DNA from: Hoskinsella mucinilytica
Lineage (GTDB): Bacteria > Bacillota_I > Bacilli_A > Erysipelotrichales > Erysipelotrichaceae
Length of the DNA: 64,000 nt
Reading direction: 5' to 3'
Assembly (NCBI RefSeq): GCF_045223415.1
Contig: NZ_JBEQZJ010000015.1
Coordinates: forward strand, 13,988-77,987
The notes beneath the pieces were generated by a model, which was given only the letters and a program-made list of their open reading frames with translations, was not told where the DNA came from and ran no database searches. The position numbers and the translations under genes are program-made. This document shows positions 45,414 to 53,837 of this stretch, piece by piece. How positions within the stretch are numbered: position 1 is the stretch's first letter; the number at the start of each line of letters is the position of its first letter.

Positions 45414-46184
45414 ATGAACTATTCTTTAATTGATACACATTGTCATATCACCTGTGATGAATTATACAGTCATATTCATGAGGTCATTATGAATGCAAAA
45501 TACCATCATGTAGAACGTATGTTAATCGTATGTATTGATTGGAAAACCTTTGAACGAGCAAAAGAGCTGAAACAAAGGGAAGATATCTTCGATATTGCGA
45601 TGGGCTTTCATCCTAGTGATCTCTATGATTTTCATGAGGACGATTATGATCGATTAGAAAAGGTGTTGGCAAATGATGAGGTCATTGCTTTAGGTGAAAT
45701 TGGTCTGGATTATCATTGGGATCAAGTAAAACGAGAAGATCAGAAAAAAGGCTTCATTCGTCAGATTGAATTGGCCAATCAATACCATAAACCTATTTTG
45801 ATACATATGAGAGATGCAACTCAGGATACGATCGAAATTCTACAACAATATGCCAAGACACCGTTTTTGATGCATTGTTTCAGTGGTAGTAAGGAAACTG
45901 CTCAAACCGTTATGCGAATGGGAGGATATATATCTTTTGCGGGACCGATCACCTTTAAAAACGCAAATCATTTGTTAGAAGTACCGGCAGTTTGTGATGT
46001 TCATAAAATATTTGTTGAAACAGATTGCCCATATCTAACACCTCATCCATTTCGTGGAAAACAAAATGAACCCATGTATGTAAATTATACCTTTGAAAAG
46101 GTTTGTGAATTACTTCATATGGATGAAAAAGATCTCAGTGAACAGATGAAGAAAAATTATCAGACCTTATTTTATCCCAAATAA
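45414..46184 (+). CDS. tatD: TatD-family metal-dependent DNase
   Basis: 256 residues, full length. Metal-binding motifs of the TatD amidohydrolase fold are present: LIDTHCHI, ALGEIGLDYHW, ILIHMRDA, FLMHCFSGS and ETDCPYLTPHPFRG. Members are 3'-5' DNases or D-aminoacyl-tRNA deacylase-like enzymes. AGAAAGAAGG precedes the ATG. It is convergent with the DtxR-type regulator. Confidence 0.93.
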   Translation: MNYSLIDTHCHITCDELYSHIHEVIMNAKYHHVERMLIVCIDWKTFERAKELKQREDIFDIAMGFHPSDLYDFHEDDYDRLEKVLANDEVIALGEIGLDYHWDQVKREDQKKGFIRQIELANQYHKPILIHMRDATQDTIEILQQYAKTPFLMHCFSGSKETAQTVMRMGGYISFAGPITFKNANHLLEVPAVCDVHKIFVETDCPYLTPHPFRGKQNEPMYVNYTFEKVCELLHMDEKDLSEQMKKNYQTLFYPK

Positions 46185-46216
46185 AAACCATTGATTTTTA
46201 GCCAATGGTTTTTTTA
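46183..46216. terminator. Bidirectional terminator between tatD and DtxR-type gene
   Basis: AACCATTG and CAATGGTT around ATTTTTAGC, flanked by A- and T-tracts on both sides. It overlaps the last codons of the reverse gene. Confidence 0.8.
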
Positions 46217-46566
46217 TAATTCTCAATTTTTTCAAATGTTTCTTCACTAATGACATGTTCGATATGACAAGCATCTTCATCTGCCTGCTCAGCACTTACA
46301 CCTAAAATATTCTGTAAGAAATTAGAAATTGTTTCATGACGATGATAGACACTTTTTGCGATATCTCTACCCGCATCCGTCAAATGAATATCTCCATAGC
46401 TTTCTTGAAGCACATAGCCTTTTTCTTTTAATACATTCATTGCTTTATTCACAGATGGCTTACTAACACTCATCTTTGCTGCGACATCAACACAGCGAAT
46501 TTTACCGGTACTTTCCAAAATCAGCAATGTTTCTAAATAATCTTCTAATGATTCACCTAATATCAC
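46198..46566 (-). CDS. mntR: DtxR/MntR-family metalloregulator
   Basis: 122 residues, the short two-domain form as in MntR. The N-terminal winged helix has SLEDYLETLLIL and CVDVAAKMSVSKPSVNKAMN. The C-terminal dimer domain supplies the metal ligands (Asp and Glu of the first helix, His in YHRHETI, and ACHIEHVIS). It probably represses manganese or iron uptake genes when the metal is plentiful; none is in this window. I choose GTG 46566, spaced from GAGGTGA; an in-frame GTG at 46575 is too near. Confidence 0.85.
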   Translation of the reverse strand: MILGESLEDYLETLLILESTGKIRCVDVAAKMSVSKPSVNKAMNVLKEKGYVLQESYGDIHLTDAGRDIAKSVYHRHETISNFLQNILGVSAEQADEDACHIEHVISEETFEKIENYKKTIG

Positions 46567-46614
46567 AATTATCACCTCAAGTTTGTATACGTTTACTATA
46601 GCACAAATTCAGCT

Positions 46615-46974
46615 TTATGCCCATATATTCTCATAATTCTTTTCCTGGAATCCTATATATATGTTTTCCCCATCAATAACGATTGGTCGTTTGATTAACA
46701 TTCCATTCTCACTTAATAATTGAAGCTGTTCATCTTCACTCATATCGGGAAGGCGATCCCTCAGTTTCCATTCTTTATATAAGTTACCACTCGTATTGAA
46801 TAGTTTTTTCAAAGGTAACTTACTTAATTCCCATATATGGATAAGTTCTTCTTTAGAAGGTGTATCTTCAACAATATGACGAAAATCTACATCAACACCA
46901 TGTTCTTTCAATGTTTTCATTGCTTTTTTACATGTACTACAATTAGGATATCCAATTAGAATTACTTTTTTCAT
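46615..46974 (-). CDS. ArsC/Spx-family thioredoxin-like protein
   Basis: 119 residues. IGYPNCSTCKKAMKTL carries the CxxC and lies in the ArsC/YffB fold. Next come FRHIVEDTPSKEEL, LKKLFNTSGNLYKEW and a cis-Pro-like IKRPIVIDGENIYIGF. The sequence is closest in style to the uncharacterised ArsC-like reductases rather than Spx. Activity is unproven. GGTGAT precedes the reverse ATG. Confidence 0.85.
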   Translation of the reverse strand: MKKVILIGYPNCSTCKKAMKTLKEHGVDVDFRHIVEDTPSKEELIHIWELSKLPLKKLFNTSGNLYKEWKLRDRLPDMSEDEQLQLLSENGMLIKRPIVIDGENIYIGFQEKNYENIWA

Positions 46975-47213
46975 CTTTATCACCGTTATCCATCATATCG
47001 TGAATGAGAAGGAAAAGCAACTTGTTTGACTGCTTGATTTTCTCAAAAATTAATTCAGCTGCGTTATTTTTTCTGAATGAGAAATTATTTTGAAAATAAA
47101 AAAAATAGCGCAATTGCCTAGGAAAAGATTGTTCGTATACCATGGAACATGCTAAAATGTGATAGACACTTTTTAGAATAGTATTTGGGATCAGGCAGAA
47201 AGGAGTGGGGTGC

Positions 47214-47372
47214 TTGTATCTTCCAGATGAGGAAGCATTTGAGATGATGGTCGAAATTCTTGATATTGATGAGGAGCCAGAGAATAGGGTGGAACTTGAA
47301 AAGTGGATAGAACGTTCGGGTATCGAAAATGTATTCAAAAAGGTCATTGAAATCAACATAGGACTATTATAA
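47214..47372 (+). CDS. Small acidic hypothetical protein
   Basis: 52 codons from TTG 47214, with AAAGGAG 8 nt upstream and a terminator just after the stop. The peptide is acidic and helical (YLPDEEAFEMMVEILDIDEE, then ELEKWIERSGIENVFKK). Too short for usual gene finding, but the translation signals are good. No family recognised. A longer reverse-strand frame over the same bases has no such support. Confidence 0.55.
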   Translation: MYLPDEEAFEMMVEILDIDEEPENRVELEKWIERSGIENVFKKVIEINIGLL

Positions 47373-47374
47373 AT

Positions 47375-47440
47375 CTTCTATCACAGATCCCTGGGGTGTA
47401 TCTTTCTTTATATTGATAGAAGTGTTACTTTTTTTTATTA
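47375..47440 (+). terminator. Terminator of small acidic gene
   Basis: CTTCTATCA (47375-47383) and TGATAGAAG (47414-47422) with a long loop, followed by a run of T. Confidence 0.55.
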
Positions 47441-47468
47441 TTATGCATATCATGATTGCTTATGTTGA

Positions 47469-47502
47469 AAAAAACTCTGGACTTCGCACACCAGAGTTTT
47501 TA
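47469..47502 (-). terminator. Terminator of 47509 gene
   Basis: AAAACTCTGG (47471-47480) and CCAGAGTTTT (47491-47500). It is strong in both directions. Confidence 0.85.
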
Positions 47503-47508
47503 TTTGCG

Positions 47509-47847
47509 TTATCTTTTCAAATAGAATATCATATTCTTCTCATTTTTGATATCCTGTAATATGGCAATATGATAGATATTACAACCGATTCCTAGAATCA
47601 AAAGAACTACCAACAAAACAGCATCTAATTTCAAAGTAAACAAACGTTCCAAAAAGTAAGCAAATTCTGTTTCTCCTTTACCGGAATATCCGCTGTTTAT
47701 GCCAATTTGAGCTGAAAGATAAGTAAATGTGATAGTAACTATCGTCTGAAGGACACCAGAAGCAATATGCTTCTTTATGATACAGTATATTCCAAACAGA
47801 AAGGATGTAGCTACCGCAAGCCAGAAAAAGATCCATAAAAACTCCAT
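47509..47847 (-). CDS. Small integral membrane protein
   Basis: 112 residues with three hydrophobic segments (about 3-22, 28-50, 73-95) and a basic C-terminus. AAAGGAGA precedes the reverse ATG. No family recognised. It is divergent from the ChbG/YdjC gene and convergent with the small acidic gene. Confidence 0.65.
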   Translation of the reverse strand: MEFLWIFFWLAVATSFLFGIYCIIKKHIASGVLQTIVTITFTYLSAQIGINSGYSGKGETEFAYFLERLFTLKLDAVLLVVLLILGIGCNIYHIAILQDIKNEKNMIFYLKR

Positions 47848-47981
47848 GTAAATCCATCTCCTTTATCAAAAGTATGACCCGCTTGTTATCATTTAAACAC
47901 GAAAATTTTAAACCGCTTTCATATAAGCCTAATAAAGAGTATAATATAGAAGAATCATCTTGACAAGGAGGAAAAAGAAAA

Positions 47982-48704
47982 ATGAGAAAATTAATTATAA
48001 ATGCCGATGATTTTGGCTTAAGCGAAGCAGTAAACTATGGCATTTTAAAAGGTTTTCAGGAAGGAGTGGTCACATCATCTACGATTATGGCTAATATGCC
48101 TGCATTTGATCATGCGATAGCTTTGGCAAAAGCCAATCCTGATTTAGGGATAGGTGTACATTTGAATGTGACCTGTTATAAACCACTCCTTCCAACTCAC
48201 AAAACGTTGATAGAAAAAGATGGCTACTTCCGAAATCAACGATATTTAGAAGAATTGGATGAAGAAGAGATTTATCAAGAATGTAAAGCACAAATGGAGA
48301 AGGTATTGGCAACCGGTATTCGAATTGATCATATAGATTCTCATCATCATATCCATACAACAAAGAAAATGAAACCGATTATTGAACGGTTGTTGAAGGA
48401 ATATCCATATCCGATTCGAGGAGGTTTTACTTATCAAAACGATGCTCTACAATCAGAATTAACGATTGCATTTTATGATAAAGGAGTTTCATTAGAAAGC
48501 TTTAAACATATCGTCACAGGAATGAGTGAGAATAAAGTATATGATTTAATGTGTCATCCTGCCTACGTTGATAAATTTTTATGTAAGGTCACAAGTTATG
48601 CTATACAACGTATAGATGAGCTTGATATTCTATGTAGTAAGGATGTTAAAACATTTTTGGATAAAGAACAGATACAATTGACAACCTATCAGGATGTAAA
48701 ATAG
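47982..48704 (+). CDS. ChbG/YdjC-family carbohydrate deacetylase
   Basis: 240 residues. IINADDFGLSEAVNYGI holds the metal-binding Asp pair, GIGVHLNVT the His, and IDHIDSHHHIHTTKKM the remaining metal ligands. The family removes acetyl groups from diacetylchitobiose-like sugars. The substrate here is not known; no chitobiose PTS is nearby. AAGGAGG is upstream. Confidence 0.9.
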   Translation: MRKLIINADDFGLSEAVNYGILKGFQEGVVTSSTIMANMPAFDHAIALAKANPDLGIGVHLNVTCYKPLLPTHKTLIEKDGYFRNQRYLEELDEEEIYQECKAQMEKVLATGIRIDHIDSHHHIHTTKKMKPIIERLLKEYPYPIRGGFTYQNDALQSELTIAFYDKGVSLESFKHIVTGMSENKVYDLMCHPAYVDKFLCKVTSYAIQRIDELDILCSKDVKTFLDKEQIQLTTYQDVK

Positions 48705-48718
48705 AAAGGGTGAGTGGC

Positions 48719-49402
48719 ATGATTCGTTTGGCTATTTTAGAAACAGAAGATATCGCAAAAGAGGTTCTTTTTGAATTGATGAGAAATCTAAAGAATCGAG
48801 AATGGTCATTTGAATACTTCACTCGAATATCTGAATTCGCAAGAGCAGATGAAAAAAACGAATTCCATATCGTTTTATTTCATGAGAAATTTGACATACC
48901 TAGAATTACTCAGACTTTTGTATTACCGAAGACAAGAAGAATCGTGTTATATACTGAATCAGAGTTAAAAGAAAGTATGAAGCAACGTTATCCTTATCAA
49001 CGTATTTTATATTTAGATCGTAAGAATATCAAAAATGAGATACAGGAAATCTGTCCATATATTGATATATTACTCAAACGAGAAGAAGAATATCTGTTTA
49101 CTTATAACCACGTATCTGTACCTTTACATATCAATGATATTTTCTATATTGAAAAGGAAGAAAAATATTTGATTTATCATACCAAACGTGGAGAGTTCAG
49201 AGAACGAAAAAATATGAAGGATGCGGCAACATATTTTGAGCCTTATGATTTCTTATGGATTCATGTGAGTTATTTAGTTAATATGCAATATATTACAAAA
49301 ATAGAACAGGATCAATTGTATTTAGATAAACTGGCATTGCCGATCTCACGATCAAAACGTCCAACAGTTACAGAAAAGATGCATGCTCTTGTCGGAATGT
49401 GA
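48719..49402 (+). CDS. LytTR response regulator with degenerate receiver
   Basis: 227 residues. The first ~120 residues have the size of a receiver domain and begin IRLAILETEDIAKEVLFEL like AgrA-type receivers, but the acidic pair is E-T-E-D and the expected phospho-Asp strand reads FHIVLFHEKFD, so phosphorylation is doubtful. The LytTR DNA-binding domain follows (about 130-225: INDIFYIEKEEKYLIYHT, FLWIHVSYLVNMQYI). AAAGGG leads to ATG 48719. It has no partner kinase. It may be phosphorylation-independent. Confidence 0.8.
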   Translation: MIRLAILETEDIAKEVLFELMRNLKNREWSFEYFTRISEFARADEKNEFHIVLFHEKFDIPRITQTFVLPKTRRIVLYTESELKESMKQRYPYQRILYLDRKNIKNEIQEICPYIDILLKREEEYLFTYNHVSVPLHINDIFYIEKEEKYLIYHTKRGEFRERKNMKDAATYFEPYDFLWIHVSYLVNMQYITKIEQDQLYLDKLALPISRSKRPTVTEKMHALVGM

Positions 49403-49418
49403 AATCTTTATAAATATA

Positions 49419-49445
49419 GAAAGCCCATTCGGGCTTTTCTTTTCA
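49419..49445 (+). terminator. Terminator of LytTR gene
   Basis: GAAAGCCC (49419-49426), loop ATTC, GGGCTTTTC, then T-rich. Confidence 0.8.
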
Positions 49446-49506
49446 GAATCTTTGATTTTATTAAAAAACCGATTATTCCAATATTTTACCAATTTTTCCA
49501 CATCTC

Positions 49507-49534
49507 TTTACACACGTTTCTTGGCGGTTATAAT
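49507..49534 (+). promoter_or_regulatory. Strong promoter of the large RNA
   Basis: TTTACA (49507-49512), 16 nt, a perfect TATAAT (49529-49534). No ribosome site and ORF follow; the transcript should begin near 49541. Confidence 0.8.
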
Positions 49535-49540
49535 AAAGGT

Positions 49541-50478
49541 GTAAATAGAAAAAGAAAGAGAGCGGTGAGAAGATGGGAACGTTAGCTAGTTAAATATTGT
49601 GGAACTTGTCTAATATCTAATGCGTGAAAGTTTCTCTTGTATAGGGATTCCATTAGATAGAAAGTTATATGAATATCATAATATTTAACGGATCATTGGA
49701 CATACGGTGTGGAGCATCGGAAGTTAAAGCCTGAAGAAGTTATAGTAATTCTAACAAGGTATCAGGAAACCATAGAAGTGATTCTATGGACTGTGTGAAA
49801 GCAGAAGCTCTATGTAGTGAATGAATTTTAGGTTATATTCTATTTATGGAAATGCTGTTGAAGTTATGAAGTTGAAAATAAAAGTAAAACAGCGAGTACA
49901 TAAACAAGATATAAAGCTGTAAACGTCTTGATCTTTATGAAAATGAGAGGTATATGACAAATCATTGAGAATGTTCGTATCAAAGTCATTTCATAAAAGA
50001 AAAGCAATCTTCTGGTATAGAGTCTGATAGATTAGAAACAGATCAATGTGTATTCTAACAAAGTCAGAATATCTATCGATGAGCATTGAGGGTTATAGCA
50101 TCTGAATCATGGAGGTGATGTGAACTGAATCATACATCATATAGTAAACATTCAGTCGAGATCAAGGAAGTGATAAACAGATAAATAAATAGATCGAATA
50201 TAGCAAGTTTGACAACAGGATAACAAAGTAACATTAGAAACCTGCGACAGTAGAAATGGTAAATAAAAGAAAAGCTATATTCATAAAATTCAGGTACATG
50301 AACATATGGACGATATATTGTAAATGGAAGGAATCAGGAAGGAAAAAGATTCGTATCCAATACAAAGATAAAATCCTATGAATACAATTGAATAGATAGC
50401 GATCTTCAATGAATTTGAAGTTCTAATATCATAGTTTATAAAGGAAGCGAAGCTGTAGAATGATTCGTTTCCTTTTTT
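49541..50478 (+). ncRNA. Large (~0.94 kb) structured non-coding RNA
   Basis: A transcription unit bounded by a consensus promoter (49507-49534) and an intrinsic terminator (50440-50478), with stops in all forward frames. Many segments are complementary. GTTAAATATT (49589-49598) pairs with AATATTTAAC (49680-49689). Nested inside it, TATCTAATG (49614-49622) pairs with CATTAGATA (49651-49659). CCATAGAA-GTGA-TTCTATGG (49770-49789) is a perfect hairpin with a GNRA loop, and CTTCAA-TGAAT-TTGAAG is at 50404-50420. GATAGAT (about 50027) pairs with ATCTATC (about 50072). Size and organisation recall ornate bacterial RNAs such as OLE, GOLLD and ROOL, but I cannot assign a class. It lies between two LytTR regulators. 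Confidence 0.75.
50440..50478 (+). terminator. Terminator of the large RNA
   Basis: AAAGGAAGCGAA (50440-50451) pairs with TTCGTTTCCTTT (50464-50475), 12 bp with one G-U, followed by T to 50478. Confidence 0.9.
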
Positions 50479-50505
50479 ATTGATGTTCAATGTATTACTA
50501 TATGT

Positions 50506-51264
50506 TTATTCTCTTTCCTCTAATATTTTTTTTAATTTCATATAAGACTCTTTTCCTAAAGGAAGCTCACTTCTATTTGTTAAAGTAGCACTATATCGTC
50601 GAATAGATCGAACATAGAGAGGATTAACAACATAACTTTTGTGAACACGAACAAGTGAATAGTTAGTAAAATATGATAATGATTTTCTAACTGTAAAAAA
50701 ACTCTTTCTTAAATGAATATCACAAAGTTTATTGTTTGATTGTATATACACAATTTCATGTACATCTATATAATGAGTATTTCCGTGAATATCATGTAGA
50801 CTTAGTTTTACTTGTTCTTTTGTTTGTGATGATGACTTGGCAATAGGAATATTTTCAAATATTGTGGATTGAGCTGTTTCAGTAGGCATTTGTTTCGCAT
50901 GGTTCGCATTTGCATGGATGAGAACTAAGTTTTCATCTTGCTGCTTCCAGACAAAAGTAAAATGAACTTTTGCAGACATATTATTTAATTGTGCATAAAA
51001 TCTACCATAAGTTACCCATATCTGTTGTGTATGTTCTAAGATGCTATACTCCTCATCACTAAGTTCCACACAGGGTTGTTCTATTTCATATTGAACACTT
51101 TGTAAAAAAGCTGGAATACCCTTCATATATAGCGGTTCATAATCGCCAATCCAAACAAAATTTTCATCTAAAACATCAACAAAAGAATCAATCTGTCTCT
51201 TTACAAAAAAATGAATGGTCTCACGAGTCTTTTCAATAATTTCTTGATCAGTATAATGTTTCAT
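50506..51264 (-). CDS. SnoaL-like domain fused to LytTR DNA-binding domain
   Basis: 252 residues. The N-terminal ~125 residues look like an NTF2/SnoaL fold (DQEIIEKTRETIHFFVKRQI, then LDENFVWIGDYEP). The C-terminal LytTR domain (about 150-250) has VHEIVYIQSNNKLCDIHL, a family-typical LVRVHKSYVVNPLYV and ELPLGKESYMKLKK. There is no receiver domain, so a ligand bound in the NTF2 pocket may replace phosphorylation; this is inference. It is divergent from the 51512 operon, which it probably controls. Confidence 0.85.
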   Translation of the reverse strand: MKHYTDQEIIEKTRETIHFFVKRQIDSFVDVLDENFVWIGDYEPLYMKGIPAFLQSVQYEIEQPCVELSDEEYSILEHTQQIWVTYGRFYAQLNNMSAKVHFTFVWKQQDENLVLIHANANHAKQMPTETAQSTIFENIPIAKSSSQTKEQVKLSLHDIHGNTHYIDVHEIVYIQSNNKLCDIHLRKSFFTVRKSLSYFTNYSLVRVHKSYVVNPLYVRSIRRYSATLTNRSELPLGKESYMKLKKILEERE

Positions 51265-51295
51265 ATTCTACTCCTTTAAACTATTGTTTTTTTAT

Positions 51296-51324
51296 ATTAT
51301 ATCTATATCTAATTATTTGTACAA
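51296..51324 (-). promoter_or_regulatory. Promoter of the SnoaL-LytTR gene
   Basis: On the reverse strand TTGTAC (51324-51319), 17 nt, TATAAT (51301-51296). Confidence 0.7.
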
Positions 51325-51371
51325 TAAATTTTACCTTTTTCGCCTTATAATTCCTGTATACGCCATAGCTG

Positions 51372-51400
51372 TTGACTTGAATCCTTCATGCAAATATAAT
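51372..51400 (+). promoter_or_regulatory. Promoter of the surface-protein operon
   Basis: TTGACT (51372-51377), 17 nt, TATAAT (51395-51400). The gap of ~47 bases between the divergent -35 elements (51325-51371) is the likely regulator-binding region. A leader of ~105 nt follows. Confidence 0.8.
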
Positions 51401-51511
51401 ATAAAAGCTCATGAATTTTAGAAGAAACAAGAGTATTAAAAATAGATAAGAATATGGTATCTAATCATCTATAAAAAAATTAATATAAATATTTATTTAG
51501 GAGAGAATTAT

Positions 51512-53836
51512 ATGATAAAATGGGAAGCTTCTTCAACAAAAAGTAAGAAGAAATCGAGTTTTATGAAACAGATAAAGGTATCTGTTTTAAGCCTTTTGTT
51601 ATGTTTTACAATGTTACCTACATCATGGTATGTAATACATGCAGTAACAGATACATCTGAAATGATAGCACTCACAGATCAAGTTCAACCAGAAAGTGGT
51701 AAAACGTATACCATTTGCGATAAAAACCAATTTAATAACTTAGCAAAAATCGTTAATAATGGAAACACCTGTGCGGGTGTAACTTTTGTATTGACTGAAA
51801 ACATTGTAATTAATAAAGGTGATTTATCAGGATATGATGGCACATCACCTAACAATTGGGAACAATGGAAACCTATTAATAAATTTGATGGAACTTTAGA
51901 TGGCACAGGACACACAATAAGTGGGATTTATATTAATGACAATAGTAAGAATGTGGCAGCGACTGGATTGTTTTATTATATAGGGAAAAATGCAACAGTA
52001 AAAAATATTGGGGTTATAAACTCATATATATATTTAGAAACTGAGGATACTTTTATTCAAGTTGGAGGTATTTGTGTAGAAAATCAAGGAATAATAGAAA
52101 ATTGTTTTTATGAAGGTGTTATTAAGAGTATGGGGAAGGGTGTTCCCGCTGGAGCAATTAGCATTTCGAACATCGGCACGATAAAAAATTGTTATACCTA
52201 TGCCAAGGATACTATTTTATGTGATTACAGTTATCCGAATGCAATACTTGAAAACTGCTATTATCTTGGAACCAAAGAAATTGATTCCATAGATGGAACG
52301 ACATATAAAACTGCTGAACAGTTTTCCTCAGGTGAGGTTGCTTATCTTCTGAATAAAGGAGTAACAGATGGGACACAGGCCTTTTATCAAAACATCCAAG
52401 GAGCAAATCGTGATGCGTATCCTGTTCTAGATAACAGTCATGGTACAGTTTATCAAAAAGATAATACTTATTCTAATATGTCTACTACCATAATTGATGG
52501 TAAAACCTATTATGAAATTGGCACAGCTACACAACTTAAAATCTTCAGAGATATGGCTAATGGTGGTCAAAGCAGTATTAACGGTATTTTAACCGCCGAT
52601 ATTGTGTTGAACACGGGTGATTTATCCGGTTATGATGGTACATCGTCTAATATTTGGGAACAATGGACACCTATCAAGGTTCAATATTATGGGATTTTTG
52701 ACGGAAATGGGCACACGATCAGCGGTGTTTATATTAAATCTGATGAGGACAATCAAGGATTATTTGCTGTTTTAGCTAATACCGGTGAAATAAGAAATCT
52801 AGGTGTCATTAATTCATACATCAAAGGAAAATATGATGTTGGGGGTATCAGTGGACTTAACAGAGGTAAAATTATAAATTGCTTCAGCAGTGCCACTGTT
52901 ACAGGTGATAGCTATATCGGTGGGATCAGTGGAGAAAATGAGGCATCATCCTCAGTTGAAAATAGCTACAACTCAGGTAATGTCAGCGGTTATGAATGTA
53001 TCGGTGGGGTGAGTGGAATAAACCTAGGTACAATCAAAAACTGTTATAATACAGGCTCTATTAACAGTACCGGTAGAAGCAGCGGCGGTGTCTGTGGATG
53101 GAATCAGTATTCAATTGTAAATTGCTATAATATCGGCACAGTAAGTGGAAATGCCTTTGTTGGTAGTATAAGTGGTTCAAATTCTGACACTGCCAGCATT
53201 ACAAATTCCTACTATCTAAAAACAGATAAAATAAATGCCAATCTAAACGGAGTAGGTAGTGGTAGTGATACAACAATAGCTAAAACTGACGCTCATTTTT
53301 CCTCAGGTGAGGTTACTTACCTTTTAAACGAAGGTGTAACCGATGGCACACAAGCTTTTTACCAAAATATTGAGGGAACAAACCTTGACCGATACCCTGT
53401 GATTGATAATAGCCATGGTACAGTTTATCAACCTCAGAGAGGAGAGTTCACTAATACACCTGATGCTACTTACTCAGTTGATCTTGAGTGGGGAACAATG
53501 GAATTTACTTATCAAGAGGGTGAATGGAATGCTGATACGCTTACCTATGCACAGGGAGAATGGCAATGCGCTACTGATAGCAATAGAATAAAAGTAAAAA
53601 ATAAAAGTAATGTCAGTGTAGAAGCAAATATGAAACATCAAATAGATTCTGCATACAGTACGATAACAGCAAGTATAAAAAATGATAACACAGTGATTAA
53701 CAAGTCTGTTATTCTTCCAAAATCTACTGAAAAAGACTTTTATGTAGAACTTAACGGAACACTTCCTAATAAGGAAATGAATCTAACAAAGATCGGTACA
53801 ATCACCGTTACAATTTCAGGAATAGGAGATGAATAA
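51512..53836 (+). CDS. Secreted GLUG-repeat adhesin with C-terminal WGSMEF-type domain
   Basis: 774 residues. A signal peptide with a long basic n-region ends near residue 45. Two similar halves follow (about 60-325 and 330-635). Each opens with a GDLSGYDGTS-type strand, continues with GLUG repeats (GGISGLNRGKIINCFSS, GGVSGINLGTIKNCYNTGS) and closes with FSSGEV-x-YLLN, GVTDGTQAFYQNI and DNSHGTVYQ. The C-terminal ~120 residues (652-774) are a divergent copy of the domain shared with the next genes (VDLEWGTMEFTYQ). GLUG repeats occur in large bacterial surface adhesins. AGGAGAG precedes the ATG. First gene of the operon. Confidence 0.85.
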   Translation: MIKWEASSTKSKKKSSFMKQIKVSVLSLLLCFTMLPTSWYVIHAVTDTSEMIALTDQVQPESGKTYTICDKNQFNNLAKIVNNGNTCAGVTFVLTENIVINKGDLSGYDGTSPNNWEQWKPINKFDGTLDGTGHTISGIYINDNSKNVAATGLFYYIGKNATVKNIGVINSYIYLETEDTFIQVGGICVENQGIIENCFYEGVIKSMGKGVPAGAISISNIGTIKNCYTYAKDTILCDYSYPNAILENCYYLGTKEIDSIDGTTYKTAEQFSSGEVAYLLNKGVTDGTQAFYQNIQGANRDAYPVLDNSHGTVYQKDNTYSNMSTTIIDGKTYYEIGTATQLKIFRDMANGGQSSINGILTADIVLNTGDLSGYDGTSSNIWEQWTPIKVQYYGIFDGNGHTISGVYIKSDEDNQGLFAVLANTGEIRNLGVINSYIKGKYDVGGISGLNRGKIINCFSSATVTGDSYIGGISGENEASSSVENSYNSGNVSGYECIGGVSGINLGTIKNCYNTGSINSTGRSSGGVCGWNQYSIVNCYNIGTVSGNAFVGSISGSNSDTASITNSYYLKTDKINANLNGVGSGSDTTIAKTDAHFSSGEVTYLLNEGVTDGTQAFYQNIEGTNLDRYPVIDNSHGTVYQPQRGEFTNTPDATYSVDLEWGTMEFTYQEGEWNADTLTYAQGEWQCATDSNRIKVKNKSNVSVEANMKHQIDSAYSTITASIKNDNTVINKSVILPKSTEKDFYVELNGTLPNKEMNLTKIGTITVTISGIGDE

Positions 53837-53837
53837 C

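Noticed and set aside
46943..47359. Reverse-strand ORF of 138 codons upstream of the ArsC-like gene
   Set aside because: It overlaps the start of the ArsC-like gene, has Ser/Ile-rich atypical composition and no ribosome site; the forward 52-codon frame at 47214 has better signals.
49541..50478. Group II intron or IS remnant as explanation of the non-coding kilobase
   Set aside because: I found no domain V-like GAGCCGTATG hairpin, no GTGYG start, no reverse transcriptase or transposase remnant, and the unit has its own promoter and terminator.
50290..50490. Reverse-strand ORF of 66 codons
   Set aside because: It is antisense to the 3' end of the large RNA, overlaps its terminator and lacks a ribosome site; the frame is probably chance.
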